From contig MNCI01018959.1 in assembly GCA_015680685.1 (NCBI GenBank), forward strand, positions 4,883-68,882: a DNA stretch of 64,000 bases. Direction: 5' to 3'. The DNA comes from Gnetum montanum (Eukaryota; Streptophyta; Gnetopsida; Gnetales; Gnetaceae). The translations under genes were made by a program, and so were the position numbers. Of this stretch, positions 1 through 12,129 are shown one piece after another. Each line of letters begins with the position of its first letter. Position 1 is the stretch's first letter. The notes under the pieces were generated by a model, which saw only the letters and a list, made by a program, of their open reading frames with translations, was not told where the DNA came from and made no database searches.

Positions 1-680
1 TATTTCGTATATGTTGATGAAGGAATACATTGCACAATTATTGCAATAAACATTACACAGTTGTATAATAGGATTGAGAAAAAGCTAAAATACATTGATA
101 AGTTTGAACTCAATATGCTTAATTCTCCAACTGAGCAAAATGAACTTCTTGTGCAATTCTACTTTGTAGATGTTTAGCATTTGAAATATTTTTATATCTT
201 TGCACATGAAAAGGAGGATGAATCTTTAAAAAATCAATGGTCTTGACTCCAGAAAATGCAACAAACATTACACCTGTAAGTTCTCGTGTGTAGCAGTTTC
301 ATGGGCTATGAGTAGAATTTAATTATTTTTTTTATTTTTTAAGTTATCATCACTATTTGCATTTCAAATAATATATATTGGTAAACATAAATTGGTTAAA
401 ATAAAAGTTTATATATTTCATATATATTAATGAAGAAATACATTGCATAATTATTGTAGTAAACATTACAGAGCTGTAGAATAGGATTGAGAAAAAGGCA
501 AAATACAATGATAAGTGTGAACTCAATATGCCTAATTCTCCAACTAAGCAAAATGAACTTCTTGTGCAATTCTACTTTGAAGATGTTTAGCATTTGAAAT
601 CTTTCTATATCTTTGCACATAAAAAGGAGGATGACTCTTTAAAGAATCAATGGTCTTGACTCCAGATAATGAAACAAATG
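1..680. repeat. Tandem duplication, about 413-bp spacing
   Basis: Bases 1-267 and about 414-680 are the same sequence at an offset of 413 bases, with scattered substitutions. Shared landmarks include the string aataggattgagaaaaa, aatgaacttcttgtgcaatt and aatcaatggtcttgactcc. No protein similarity is recognised in either copy; short reading frames here are not conserved between copies. The first copy may continue beyond the left edge. Confidence 0.85.
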
Positions 681-689
681 TAACTGTCA

Positions 690-900
690 TCACCTTAACT
701 GTTTCCATGATCGTAACTGTCACTGTAACCATAATTGTCACCAGTTATAATAATAATAAATATTTAATACTACCCACCATTTATAATAATAAATATTCAT
801 TATTACTGTAATCATAACCATCATCATTTATAATAAAAATAAATATTCAATATTACCCAACATTTATAATAATAAATATTCATTATCACCCACGTCGAGC
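690..900. repeat. AT-rich degenerate trinucleotide-like repeat
   Basis: Runs of ATAATAATAAATATTCATTA recur three times, separated by short stretches rich in ATCATAACC and CACCCA. This is a low-complexity repeat with no coding potential. Confidence 0.7.
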
Positions 901-2644
901 CCTACACGTGAGGGAATACGAAGAGATCAAACTAAATTTGCATTACAACATATATTTGTAATGCATATTCATTTGTGAAGATATAAAAAATCACATTACA
1001 AATGCATAAATAATGTTATTATTATATCACGGGCTTTTGTATATTGACATTATTGTTACAATGGACAAGATATGAATGATGCTAACACGTGATTCATAAT
1101 TATTATATTATAATTATTGTGGAATCTAATAAATGTTATGAGATTATTATAATTAGAGCAATAATCCATAATTATAATTTGAGATATTATGGATTATACG
1201 ATTCATTTGAATGGTAAACATTTCATAATAAATAAAGCCAAGATATGATGAAATATTACTCATAATCCATAATGTTAGAGATATTATTTATTCATTCATA
1301 ATGCTAACACATAATGATTATATTTCAGTTAGCATTATCCATAAGATATATATAATGAAATGATTATAAATGACTAACTTTATTTATGATGAAGTGTTTA
1401 TAATCATTATATATAATCATTTATGTTTATGATTATAAATATATCATTATATATAACCGAGATTATAAATAACTGAGATAAATATAATCATTGAATTCCT
1501 TGCAATGACTCTTTGGTTAGGGGAGATTTATAAATAATTGGTTATTTATGATTATGGCAAGACATGTGTGTCGGTGGAGAGCTTGTTGCCAGTTTCCTCG
1601 GCATTGGCTAAGATCATCATAGCATGATCTTACCAAAGATTTTCCTTGGGTCTAGGCTGCCAAAGATGTAAAATTTCTTGTTTTTAAAATTTACCAGGTT
1701 AACAACCATATCATCCATTAGATTCCATCAATCAAAGACTATGTACATTAAAAAAAGGTCTCACTGCATGCGAGAAGGTAAGAATAAATTATCAAATTTG
1801 AACTCTTTAAATCCTCTCAAAAAGCAGGAAAAATTATTAAAATTATGACCAAAGTCAGGCCGACATCTCAAATTGGTTAATAATTTTCATGTGCTAGCAA
1901 AAATGCTAATTATTTTGCATTTTATTAAAATGCATATTGCAAACAAAAAAGCAATCACAATCATAACAACTAAATGCATCTACTTCATGGTAACTACTGA
2001 ATTTCAAAGCACAGCCATAGAAATGATAAAACTTACACAAAATATACAAAGAGATAAAGAGAACATAAACTTACAAATTTTCCTTTACATTGAAAAATGA
2101 TGTAGCAAAAACAAATTACTCAATATAGTAGCAAAAAATTACAATTTCAGAATTCTCTACCACTCCAGAAAGTGTTGAAAAAAGAACAGAACCAAAATTT
2201 GAAATGTTTTTGCATTGGGAATGCAAATGTATAGGAAAGCATGATAAGTACTGATGACAGAAGAGCTTAGCTTGAAGTGAAACTATGAAAATTACACAAA
2301 ATCATCAAAATGTAATGTTCAACACATTACAATTCACTATAAAAAATTAACAAAAACACACATAAAAATACTAGTAGAAAGTTTGTTTCTATAAAGAGAT
2401 TCCAATAACCAAAGGCTATTATTGACACAAAAAATTTAGAAGACCCTTTCCTTCAAGTTGCAAATTCAACTGTAGCCATTACTATCCTTTCTCAAATGTC
2501 TCTGGCTCTACCCCTCATCCTGCCTATGCCTACAAAATTTCATGCTTAAAACATACATTCAGACAAAGCTACTCAAGAAACATATTGGCCTAATTCCTAT
2601 ATAAATTTTATCAAAAAAAAAGAAACCTAAATGAAGAGATATTT
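901..2644. other. Non-coding AT-rich sequence, word-rich at 1010-1550
   Basis: No gene is recognised. From about 1010 to 1550 the words ATAATCAT and its reverse complement ATGATTAT, with variants such as ATTATGGATTAT, recur many times. They are followed by TTTATAAATAATT near 1530, which could be a TATA element. This resembles the word-cluster-plus-TATA layout of the LTR promoters elsewhere in the window, but no LTR pair was found, so it is not called an LTR. From 1560 to 2644 I see only unremarkable AT-rich sequence. Confidence 0.45.
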
Positions 2645-3440
2645 TAGCTATTATAACAAAAATTGTATTATGATTTACACCTCCTCTACCTCTGAGGTCC
2701 AAGCTACCACAGGTGTAGAAGTTCGCATTTCTGTTGCCATCGTGGCTGGTGTTTCTAGCATAGATGATTGTGAGATTTGGATCTTCTAGTAGCAATTCCC
2801 CATAGTAGAGTGAGGTTCCGATGTACTCACTGCCATCGATGAGCATCGTGATGGCCAGGAAGTCACGGTCAAGGTGTTAGCAACGATGGTCATGATCCAA
2901 GGCATGAGATTTGAGGTGATCTCAGTGATGTGTTTAGAGTTTTTAGTCAAGCAAGTGACAAAGACGTGGCAGTGGATTGCAGCGGTGAAGGCGTCAATGA
3001 TGATGTTGTTAGTGTAGTACTACTACGGGTTGTCACCAAGCAAGAGTGAAAGCATGTCAATGCCATCAGAAAGAGTGGAATCCATGGCCATAAGGATGTC
3101 GAAGCTAAAGTAGCCATAGTCCTACCAGACCTTGTAGATGGCAATCTGTGCAAGCCAAGCCATGTTGCAGGTAGTGTTTTTGGCATAGCCAAGCACACTG
3201 ACGTCAACCACAACGTTGCCAATGATTGTTGATGATGTGTGCATGTCATGACCCTCGGTGTTGAGGGAGGATGTAGCAAGGGCTGACTGGCCTACTACCT
3301 TATTGTTGCCTTCGTTGAAGAAGAACATGCCAGTGAGCTTGTTATTATAGTTGAAGCATGGGCCACCATCGTAGGTGCCTTTCTAGCACTCCAGCAAAGC
3401 TCCAAAGCTAGTGTCATTGAAGCTGGTTCGGTTGGGCTAG
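2645..3440 (-). pseudogene. Plant subtilisin-like serine protease (subtilase) fragment
   Basis: Read right to left, the translation follows the middle of a plant subtilase (secreted S8 protease). It begins with SFNDTSFGALL and KGTYDGGP.CF..NNKL. The histidine motif is next, GHDMHTSST, where intact enzymes have GHGTHTSST, so the catalytic His remains but neighbours are changed. Then come GYAKNT, WLAQIAIYKVW, FDILMAMD, DGIDMLSLLLG, and PWIMTIVANTL. After a frame change the protease-associated-domain part follows: GSEYIGTSLYYGELL, IIYARNTS, C.GSLD. The catalytic Asp end, the oxyanion Asn and the catalytic Ser regions are absent. In-frame stops (for example TAG after ALLEC) and at least two frame changes show it is dead. 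No introns are needed across it. The family assignment is strong; the subfamily is not determined. Confidence 0.85.
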
Positions 3441-4761
3441 GTGGCCTACAGCAGTAGTTGTAGATAGAGATAAAGACAGAATGGAAATGAAATTATCATT
3501 TCCATTCCCATTCCCATTCTACATTTGATTGCATTTGGCCTTTTTATGTGTGCAGCGAGAATACAAAAAGCTATGGCTCTTTGGTCCACATTCTGGGCAA
3601 CAGGAATACAAAAAGGTGTGGCTCTTCAATTCAAGTTTTTTCCCATTTCGTGGGATCTTACATTGTACATGATGTGGAGGGTGTTAATTGGAGGGCAACA
3701 AATCCACTCCCCTCTCCCCCCTTATCCTATTACTTGGAGGGCAACAAATCAGATGAGTTGGCCTCTTGGCCAAAATCACTAGTAACATCCTCAACAACTA
3801 AGGCACATGTATCATTAGAAGGATAGGTCTTGATTATGCCTCACCATACACCACTAGACTTGGCTACTTAGTGGCATGGTCTCATCTAGTTTACTAGCCT
3901 CACACAAACTTATGAATCAAAATAAAGGTAGGAAATCCATTTAAAAACCTTTTTTATGGAGTGGGTCCCACTAAAGAAAACTCCACTACTACATGGAGAT
4001 GGAAGCATCTAAAAGATTTGCAACTTTTACTATCAATTTAGAAAAATTAGTCACATAAATATTATTATTTTATTCCAAAAATCCAAAAGATGTCCAAAAT
4101 AGCCAAAAAAACCATAATAACCCAAACTTCACAAAAATTCTCTCAAAATCATATTTATATCAAGAGCTAATCCAAAATAATCATAAAATATGTGATAAGA
4201 AAATTGGGGAAAGTTTCCATAATTCTAGAAATTCAACCAAAAGGTAGAAAATGGTTTGGAAAATATTAAACTTTTGATTTTTATATAAAAAAAATCCCAA
4301 AATGATGAAAATTTGATAAAATCTTAACATAATAATTAAATTTGTAGAAGAATAACAGAAAAGAAAAAATTAGAAAGAAAGAATAGAAAATCCACAATAA
4401 TATGAGGAAACCACATGAAAAGGAAAATAAAATGAGCTTTCTTACTTGTGCTAGTAGGACTTTTAGAATTTTTTTATTTTCTTTCTTTTTCACCAAGATT
4501 CCCAAAATTACCTTTAACTTTGCATACTAGAAACCCTCTACAAACTAAGATGAGATGTATCAAAGGTCATAATCTATTTATAAGGAGAAGAATAGAAGGA
4601 ATAGGGCTAAAATCCACTTCAAAATGAAGAATAAATGGAAGAAACCAACTTCTAAGAAAAGTGCGATGAAACATTATTTTGGTTAGAAACCTGTTGTATA
4701 CATAAATGGTGGGTATAGGAAAGGTGGCATAGAGAGAGAGAGAGAGGAAGAGAGATGGTGA
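3441..4761. other. Non-coding, repeat-derived sequence
   Basis: No gene is recognised. The 15-mer GGAGGGCAACAAATC occurs twice (about 3690 and 3735) around a C-rich run. A diverged inverted copy of this patch, including GGCCTCTTGGC, lies near 10340-10400 inside the split Tekay-like LTR, so it belongs to a dispersed repeat. From 3960 to 4730 the sequence is AT-rich without coding signal. Confidence 0.5.
4731..4756. repeat. (AG)n microsatellite
   Basis: An AG dinucleotide run with one interruption, directly before the start of the left Tekay-like LTR. Confidence 0.9.
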
Positions 4762-5861
4762 TGTAAAAGTTATATGCAAAACATTTTTATATGTTATTTA
4801 TATAACATATACTTATTCTTCATATTTTGTTTTCATGTAAAGGGGAAAATCATCTTTGAATTTTAATTTTTACCTTTCTTTTCTAAAATCATTTTCATAA
4901 GTTCATTCATAACTTTTCTCCTTCAACTAATATGCTCAAGGTTTAATACCCATAACATGTACATCAAGACTCCAAATAAAATTCCATTTGAACCTACAAA
5001 ATCCTTATTAAGTGCTCTACCTCATCATTTGTTGAAATCTTATCTAAGTTTCACTTATCATAGTTACTTAGTTCAAATGTCAAAACTTTTATGATATTTT
5101 TAATAAACTAAAAAGGTAATATCTCAAAAGTTGGAATTCTAATTCTAGTGAACCATGAGTCAAAGTAACTTATTTAAACATCCTAGACACATTGGAAAGG
5201 TCAAATTGTAGGTAGGAAATTATCCTAAAATACTTCATTAACAAAGCCAATTTATATCATATTTAATGATAATGAAAAATGAACTCCAAATTCTATTTTA
5301 ATGACAAAAATTGACAAGGGATATGGTCTAGGTAGGGTTAGGATCCAAAATTACTCCATGCACCAAGTATTATATAATCACATGTGCATAATAAAAATAA
5401 AAGATGCATAATTAGATGTGCATAATAAATCATAAATGTGCATAATTTAATCTACATACTAAAGATTAAACATACATAATTGAATGTGCATAAGGATTAA
5501 AATATGCATAGCCAAATATTTGTAAAGACATAATAAATGACAAAAATAAAACTCTATGGGATAATTGGATTTCAACATTTAATCATAAAATATATAGTAA
5601 ATCTATGACTGAGCTCCAATAGTAGTGAAATAAAGGATATAAAACTTTAACAAAATACCTTAGCAACTAGATTACATTCATTTATATAGGAAACTAATAA
5701 CAATATCAATAAAAATAGTAATCATAGTAAAATGGTAATAAAATCATATGATTAACCAATAATATTAAAGCTAATCTATTGAGGTTAATCTCATATCATT
5801 AAAGAATTAATCGCATGCATTAAATTAAATAATTAAACCTTGCAAATTTTTAGGTTTGACA
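4762..5861 (-). repeat. 3' LTR of the Tekay-like element
   Basis: Bases 4762-5861 match 10307-11121 plus 20224-20846 over most of their length; both contain tgttatttatataacatata, caatatgctcaaggtttaa and gacaagggatatgg. On the minus strand the LTR starts TGTCAAACC at 5861 and ends ..TTTTACA at 4762. A purine tract abuts its start, as expected of a 3' LTR in a minus-strand element. The two LTRs are strongly diverged, so the element is old. The outer end was placed by the last shared TG and could be off by a few bases. Confidence 0.75.
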
Positions 5862-5878
5862 TCCTTTTCTTCTTCAAG
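5862..5878 (-). other. Polypurine tract of the Tekay-like element
   Basis: On the minus strand CTTGAAGAAGAAAAGGA immediately precedes the LTR start TGTCAAACC. This is the expected plus-strand priming tract for reverse transcription. Confidence 0.75.
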
Positions 5879-6645
5879 AATTTTCCTCTTGGAAAATTTA
5901 AGAAAATTTAGTTCTCATACCTCATTTAGTTTTCCAAGTTACCTATTGATTTCCATGTTGCTCCCAAAGGACTTTTACTATAGGAATTACTTTACTCTGT
6001 AGTTATCTTTCTTTTCTATTTATAATTCTTATGAGATATTCTTGATAAGTAATGTTTGGTTGCAAATCTATTTCTTCCCATTTCATAACATGACTTTCAT
6101 CTGGAATATACTTTTTAAGAGAGAAACATAAAAGACATCATGGATTCCTTTTAAACTTGATGGCAAGGCTAATTGATATGATACTTTTTCAATCTTCCTA
6201 ACTATTTCAAATGGATCTACATATTTTAGAGCTAACTTAACTTTTTACCAAATTCTCATTAGTTCTTTCATTAGAGACTCCTTCAAGAAGACATAATCAC
6301 TAGATTAAAATTCAAGAGGTCTTCTTTTGAAGTTAGCATACTTAGTGTATCTATCCTAACTAGTCTTAATATACCCTTTAACTATGCAATCTTGATATGT
6401 GGTTTGATTAATCAAATCTATGCTTAATTAAATTCTATCTTCCATAGTAGTCCAACAAATGGTGATCGACATGGCCTCAAATAAAGTATCTCATAAGGAC
6501 CATCTTTAATACTTTCCTAATAATTGTTATTATATGTAAATTCTACTAAAGGAAACATTTCATCCCAATCCTCATTATATGAAACTCTATAAGCCTAAAG
6601 CATATCTTCTAAAACTTGAATTACTCACTCTATTTATCCATTATT

Positions 6646-7110
6646 TTAAGGATGATAAGTAAAACTTATATTTAATTTAGTATCTATATCTATTTGAAAT
6701 ACTTGCCAAAATCTTGAGATAAACTTAGGATCCCTATCAAATATTATCTTAACTGGAATCCCATGTAATCTGACAATCTCTTTGATAAATAACGTAGCAA
6801 TATCCTTACAAGTTGGAGTGGAGAAAGTATCAAGAAAATGTAAAGATTTTGTTAAAAAATCCACCACTATTAGTATAGCATCATGTTTACTTCTTATCTT
6901 TAGTAATCCCAAAATCAAGTCCATGCTAATAACCTCCCACTTCTTTGATGTATGTCATGAACATGAAGTAGTCCTCCTAGTTTTTCATGTTTAGCTTTGA
7001 CTTATTAAAAAATTAAGCATTTTGAAACAAATTCAACTATCTCTTGCTTTATCTTAGATCACTAATATTTCCTTCACAAGATTTGAAATATTTTATTACC
7101 TCTAGCATGC
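6646..7110 (-). pseudogene. Tekay-like integrase core
   Basis: Upstream of the core, near 7080-6960, lies the degenerate zinc-binding region (SKREIVEFVSKCLIF, VKAKHEKLGGLL). The core itself (6924-6646) shows MDLILGLLKIRSKHDAILIV, LTKSLHFL, LFIKEIVRLHGIPVKIIFDR, DPKF and SRFWQVFQ. These are typical of a Ty3/gypsy DDE integrase, with the first two acidic positions visible (VVD and DRDPKF). The reading frame closes near 6646; the third catalytic residue is not convincingly visible. Confidence 0.85.
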
Positions 7111-7949
7111 ATTTGATATTTGCTAGTATGAACCTTTTCCAATAGTTTCTACCTTACCAATTTTGATACATATAATATTCTTTAAATCTTAACTTTACCT
7201 TTTCTCCTTTTTGTAAATAATTACAAGAAATATGACTTAATTTCTAAATCTTTTCTTGGTACCAAGTATCTAACTTTTGTTCTCAATAATGTCATCCATT
7301 AAAATTATGTGCTCAACCAAGATATTTATCTTTCTAATCTTCCTTCTAAGTGCATCTACCACTACATTTGCCTTTCTAGGATGATACTTAATATTAAAAT
7401 CAAAATCTACAAGTATTTTAATACATATTTTTTATCACAAATTTAATTGTGACTAGATCATAAGATATTGTAAACTCTTATGATCTATCCATAAAGTTAA
7501 TTTCTCCCCAAACAAATAATGTCTCCATTTCTTTGGTGCAAAAATAATAGCTACTAACTCCATATTATGCATGGAATAGCTAACTTCATGGTTCTTTAGT
7601 TGTCAAGAATCATAGGTAATAAAATGTCCTTCTTACATGAGGATGCATCCTAATCCTTCATTTGAAGCATCAATATATAGATCTAATGGTTTACGTGGGG
7701 TTCGTCATGCTAAAATAGGATCCAATGAGAAATGTTTCTTTAATTCTAAAATGTTTGCTCACACTTTTTTGTCCAATAAAATGAATGATCCTTAATAACT
7801 TAGTTAAAGGAGAAGAAATTCTAGAAAAATCTTTAAAAAACCTTCAATAGTAACTTCCTAACTCTGAGAAACTCCTCACTTCTATTACAATACTAGACAT
7901 TAGTTAATTTCAAATTACTTGAGCCTTTAATGGCCAACCATTATTCCTG

Positions 7950-8478
7950 CTTTTGATACTATATAACCAAGAAATTATACTTCTTTTTACTAAAATAAGC
8001 ACTTATAAAGTTGAGCATATAATTGATTTTCTCTTAGGAGTTGTAATACTTTCCTTAGATGTTCTACGTGTTCCTTCTCATTTTTTAGAATATATCAAAA
8101 TATCATCAATAAATACTATTAGATATTTTTCTTCATAGTAACTTGGTTCAACCATCTATAATCAGTGCATAGCCTTAAATTCCCATCTTTATCATTCATA
8201 AATGACATTTGTGTAGTCTAAGGAGAAACACTAGGTCAAATAAGACCTTTATCTAAAAGTTCTTGTACTTTTATCTTAAGCTGTACTAACTTAATTGGGG
8301 ACATTTGATACTGTGCCTTAAAAATTGGTTTTGTTCTTAGTTTAATAGTAATCTCTACCTCTATTTCTCTTTTTGAAATTAACCTTAGTAATTCTATTAT
8401 AAATACATCTAGAAATTCATTAACTACTAGAATATCAACTATATCATCCTTCTTATTTTCAAATTTAACAATAGTCAT
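7950..8478 (-). pseudogene. Tekay-like reverse transcriptase with internal deletion
   Basis: The first RT block reads DKDGNLRLCTDYRWLNQVTM near 8200-8150. Within a few bases it jumps to VFIDDILIYSK, the catalytic YxDD-type block (here FIDD), near 8130-8095, then to LRENQLYAQLYKCLF. The stretch normally lying between these blocks (fingers to palm, including the first catalytic Asp) is missing. This is a clean internal deletion rather than gradual decay, and it would inactivate the enzyme by itself. Confidence 0.8.
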
Positions 8479-9664
8479 AAAATAGATATGTCCTTTCTAA
8501 ATTTTTTTTATGAAATTCTTATAAGAAATCAAATCAACCTTAATGGATCTTCCTTTAGATACAATTAATACTTGTTTCCCATATCTTGACTATAATTGAA
8601 TTGTCTTAGTCTTGCAATAAATAAACTCATTATATCTACATAACTAATCAATTCTTAAGATAATATCATATTCTTCTAAATTCATAATAAATAAATCTGC
8701 ATTCCATGCCTTATCTTGTATCCTCAGTGAAAGCTCCTTACATTTATATTCTACTATGTATCCACTCTATTTCATAACTCAAAAAAATAATGGAATTTCT
8801 AATTTTTTAAATGAAAAATTTAATTTTTCACTACTTAACTATTAATAAAAGAATGACTTGCTCCAAGATCATAAATAATAAGAATAGGTTATGCATAAAG
8901 CATACCTTCAATATCAACCATTGTGTTAGATTACTTTTCTATATCTTTCCTTGGTATAGCATAGATCTGGTCTTGATTCATAAGTCTTCAACCTCTTCCT
9001 TAATTACTGTTAGTTCCTTGATTCTTCTAAATCACCATAGAATTATTAGCAATTCCTCCTCTATTTTCTTGAATAATCCTAAGATTCAAACCCATAGGTT
9101 TTATGCTCCTTTTCTACATAATATTCTTCTTCTAAAGTAGCTTTGAACACTCCTTTTTAATATGCTCAACTTTATTATAATAGAGGAAAATATTAGATCT
9201 TAGTAAAATCTTGGAATTAAATAACTAAATTGGTGCATTAAATCCTATAGGTTTTTGTTGGACTAGTTTGTTAAATCCTTAGAACTATTACTAAATTATA
9301 CCATTCATTCCCCTAGATTGCTTGAATTTCCCCTAATTAATTCTAATCATACCTCCTTTATTTCTTATTCTTTCTCTTTTAGCTACATCCTCCATTTGTT
9401 CTCTATCAAAAATAATGTCTTTGGCCCATGCTACCACATAATTATATAAAGCCAATGCTGCAACTATGGTTTTCATAAAGGGCCTTAATCCTTTTACAAA
9501 TTTTCTAATATAGAAAACCTCATTTTGTAATACCTAGGGAACATATTCACACAGTTCAATAAACCTATTATCATAATCATAGATATACATAGATCCCTAA
9601 ATTAGTCGATTAAACTCATATTCTTTCTTTTCTAGGTAGGCTTTAGGGAGATACCCATCTTTGA

Positions 9665-10242
9665 ATACTAAGTATGACAATAGTAGTTACACTTAAATGC
9701 TTGGTATGACACTTAAATGCTTTTGGGTTACCAAGTAATCACACTTAAATGCTTGTGATCAAGTCGTACTCATTCTGCATTTAACAGGAGTTTAGGGTAA
9801 GAAGATATTAACTAAGAAAGCAGTAAATAACAATTAAATAAATAATTAATGCTAAGTGAATGCTGCAATGATGAAGTAATCTCGATCTTTATTTTCGGTC
9901 ATGTGCATGTCCAAGTACGTCACACTCGAATAAGGATGCCATACAATTACAATCACCACACTGTGGGCATACACTAGGACAGAAGGATTTAGAGAAGAAC
10001 TACTTAAAACTTAACACTTAAACTAAGAACTGAAAAAATGATTACCGAATCTATCTACCTCTTATTTATAGATGAGGAGACAAGCTGTGATATCACGTAC
10101 ATGATATTATGGCTAGGTTGTGATATCATGTATGTGATATTTTGTACGCAATATTGCATAGGCTATGATATTGCGGATGCAATATCACAGTTGCTGCGCA
10201 TCACAGCAGTGATATCACAGCTAGCAAATTCATGACTCATTA
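9665..10242 (-). repeat. Truncated solo LTR of Athila-like type, minus orientation
   Basis: The reverse complement matches the LTRs of element C at AGCATTCACTTAG, CAGAATGAGTAC, CATTTAAGTGT and TTGGTAACCCA. The TATA element (TATAAATA) is at 10063-10070. The LTR start, in U3, is near 10242; the U5 end is missing beyond about 9665. U3 (10073-10242) is packed with GTGATATCAC-type words. CATTTAAGTGT is repeated three times near the broken end. It sits in the leader or gag region of the Tekay-like element as a later insertion. Confidence 0.75.
10071..10242 (-). promoter_or_regulatory. U3 word cluster (GTGATATCAC) of the truncated LTR
   Basis: Within 170 bases the palindromic word GTGATATCAC and relatives (GATATCACG, GCAATATCA, TGATATTGC) occur at least eight times. 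The cluster ends just upstream of the TATA element at 10063-10070. This looks like an LTR enhancer built from one short inverted word. Confidence 0.65.
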
Positions 10243-10306
10243 ATTAGAAACTTGATGCAAACACAAATTGTGAATACATGTAAGATGGCAAAGAAAGAGG
10301 CAATTA

Positions 10307-11121
10307 TGTAAAAGTTATATTCATAACATATTCTTTGCCAAGAGGCCAATATGTCTAGTGCTATGGGGGGAGGGGGGAATGTATTTTGTCACCCTCCATG
10401 TCACATGCCACGTAAGACATGATGAAAAGTCCACGCAATGTAAAGTCCATGCCATGGAAAAAAGACACTATGAATAAAATTAATAGAAATTTTCACAAGA
10501 ATTATTATTGAATAATGTATAGTCATTCTGATTTTGGTTTTCAATATGAATATTAATTCTCAATGAGGCAATTTGAGATTTTATTAATTTGTAAAATATA
10601 TAAGTTTCTCTTGGCCAAATAATAGATATATATTATAAAAATATAGCTAAACTAGTTATATGTTATTTATATAACATATATTTATTCTTCATATTTCAAA
10701 TGCCTTATGTTTCATGTAAATGACAAAAACCATCTTTAACTTTTAGTTTTTTATCTTCTTTTTTTTTTTTTCTAAAAGCATTTTTATGAGTTCATTCATA
10801 AGTTATCTCCTTCAACCAATATGCTCAAGGTTTAACACTCATAACATCCATATTGAGACTCTAAATTAAATTTTGTTTAAATCTATAGAATCTTTATTAA
10901 GTGTTCTACCTAATCATCTGCTAAAATCTTATCTAAGCTTTACTTATCATGATCACCTAGTTCAAATGCTAGAACATTTACAGTATTTTTAACAAACTAA
11001 AAATGTGATATCTCAANGATATCTCAAAAATTATAACTATAATTTTAGTGAACCAATGATAAAACTTAACATTTTTGAACATCTTAGACACATTGATAAG
11101 GTCAAATTCTAGGTAATACAT
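10307..11121 (-). repeat. 5' LTR of the Tekay-like element, first part
   Basis: Homologous to the left LTR (4762 onward). Bases about 10325-10645 have no counterpart in the left copy. They contain a G-rich run and an inverted diverged copy of the 3690-3770 repeat, so they are probably a separate small insertion. Homology resumes at about 10655 and runs to 11121, where element C interrupts. It continues at 20224. Confidence 0.7.
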
Positions 11122-11975
11122 TGATGAATCATGGTTTGCCAAGCCTGATATTGGATACACGATATTGGGTACATGATATCGTTGCCTGGATAATAATATT
11201 GTATACAAAATATCATGATTCTTGTGTTAGCCTATAAATATAACATTTAGGCACATAAGAAGGAGGTCATTGGTAAGTCATTAGTTAGTCATTAGGAGTC
11301 AAGAGTCTTTTTGTTAATTTTCAGTTCTTTTTCCAAGTGTATGCCCACAATGTCATGTTTGTAATTATATAGAACGTTTGTTTGAATGTGACGTACTTGG
11401 ACACGTGCACAACTGGTAATAAAGATCAAGATTACTCCATCATTACAGCATTCACTTAGCTTTTATTTACTTTAACTGTTAATTACTATTTATTTTTTTC
11501 TTAGTTTATATTTCTTCATCATCATTTACTATTTCTGTTGATAATGCAGAATGAGTACATCTTAATCACGAACATTTAAGTGTCACTACATGGTAACCCA
11601 ATAGTCTATTAAGTAGTGCTTCAAGTGATGTGTGCTTTGTGATCCCAAACATAGTGCATGAAGTCAAAGATGCATACGGATGATTAAGGATGGATGCTCA
11701 TTGCACTTAGGCTAGCTTAGATTTTATTTTCCATTATCTATTAGTTTACTTAAATTATTTCTCATTGTCTTTAGGAGTAAGCATAGTATTAAAAATCACA
11801 TCATATACCTCATGCTAGAATAAATCATATATGACAAAGCAATTACTAGTCCAAGTGGGTAGATAGCGAACTGCGATCAATGTGTAACTATCTAGGTGCC
11901 ATAACTACTTCATCTACAGAGTTCGACTGGATCACACATACATGGTTGAGCGTAGGGGTACCTCACCACTCATCA
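11122..11975 (+). repeat. 5' LTR of element C
   Basis: 854 bases, TGATGAATC..CTCATCA, aligned throughout with 19374-20223 at roughly nine matches in ten. TATA box CTATAAATA at 11232-11240. U3 is only about 110 bases. It carries two copies of the word ATATTGGRTAC plus ATGATATCG at 11146-11181. Confidence 0.9.
11146..11240 (+). promoter_or_regulatory. U3 word cluster and TATA box of the 5' LTR of C
   Basis: GATATTGGATACAC, GATATTGGGTAC and ATGATATCG follow one another directly, then ATATTGTATAC and ATATCATGATTC. CTATAAATA at 11232-11240 is the likely core promoter. The 3' LTR has one unit fewer. Confidence 0.7.
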
Positions 11976-11994
11976 TTGGCACCGTTGCCAAGGA
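11976..11994 (+). other. Primer-binding site of element C (tRNA-Asp type)
   Basis: TTGGCACCGTTGCCAAGGA abuts the 5' LTR end. It is the Athila-type site complementary to the 3' end of plant tRNA-Asp, with changes (GCGCC to GCACC, CGGGG to CAAGG) that are mostly of the C-to-T/G-to-A class. Confidence 0.85.
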
Positions 11995-12129
11995 CAACGC
12001 TAGTTATATAAATTAGTTATATCATACAAGATCACTATAACAAGGTATTAACAATATATCAGCCAGACAAAAATTAAATTCAATTAGGTCACACATGTTT
12101 CACGACAACGTCTCTCTCATAGGATAAAA

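Larger units (their letters stand above)
5880..9640 (-). pseudogene. Ty3/gypsy gag-pol, Tekay/Del-like chromovirus, degenerate
   Basis: Read right to left the order is gag, protease, RT, RNase H, integrase. Gag C-terminus is near 9450-9340 (AKRERIRNKGGMIRI), then a damaged zinc knuckle near 9185-9130 where the first Cys is Tyr. The protease end is near 8640 (YDIILRIDxLCRYNEF). RT begins with EFLDVFIIELL and ELLDKGLI (8236-8478). RNase H motifs lie at about 7300-7750 (YIDASNEGLGCIL, YHPRKANVVVDALRRK), then the integrase. The Gag-Pro-RT-RH-IN order and these motifs fit chromoviruses of the Tekay/Del lineage. Stops and frameshifts are everywhere; nothing is functional. The zone from 6600 down to 5880, where a chromodomain could lie, is too decayed to call. 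Confidence 0.85.

Noticed and set aside
1010-1550. Calling the ATAATCAT-rich region an LTR promoter
   Set aside because: Composition is extremely AT-rich, so such words arise easily, and no LTR ends or partner copy were found.
2947-3279. Ser/Thr/Leu-rich minus-strand frame at the subtilase
   Set aside because: It is the out-of-frame shadow of the subtilase coding frame, which shows the family motifs.
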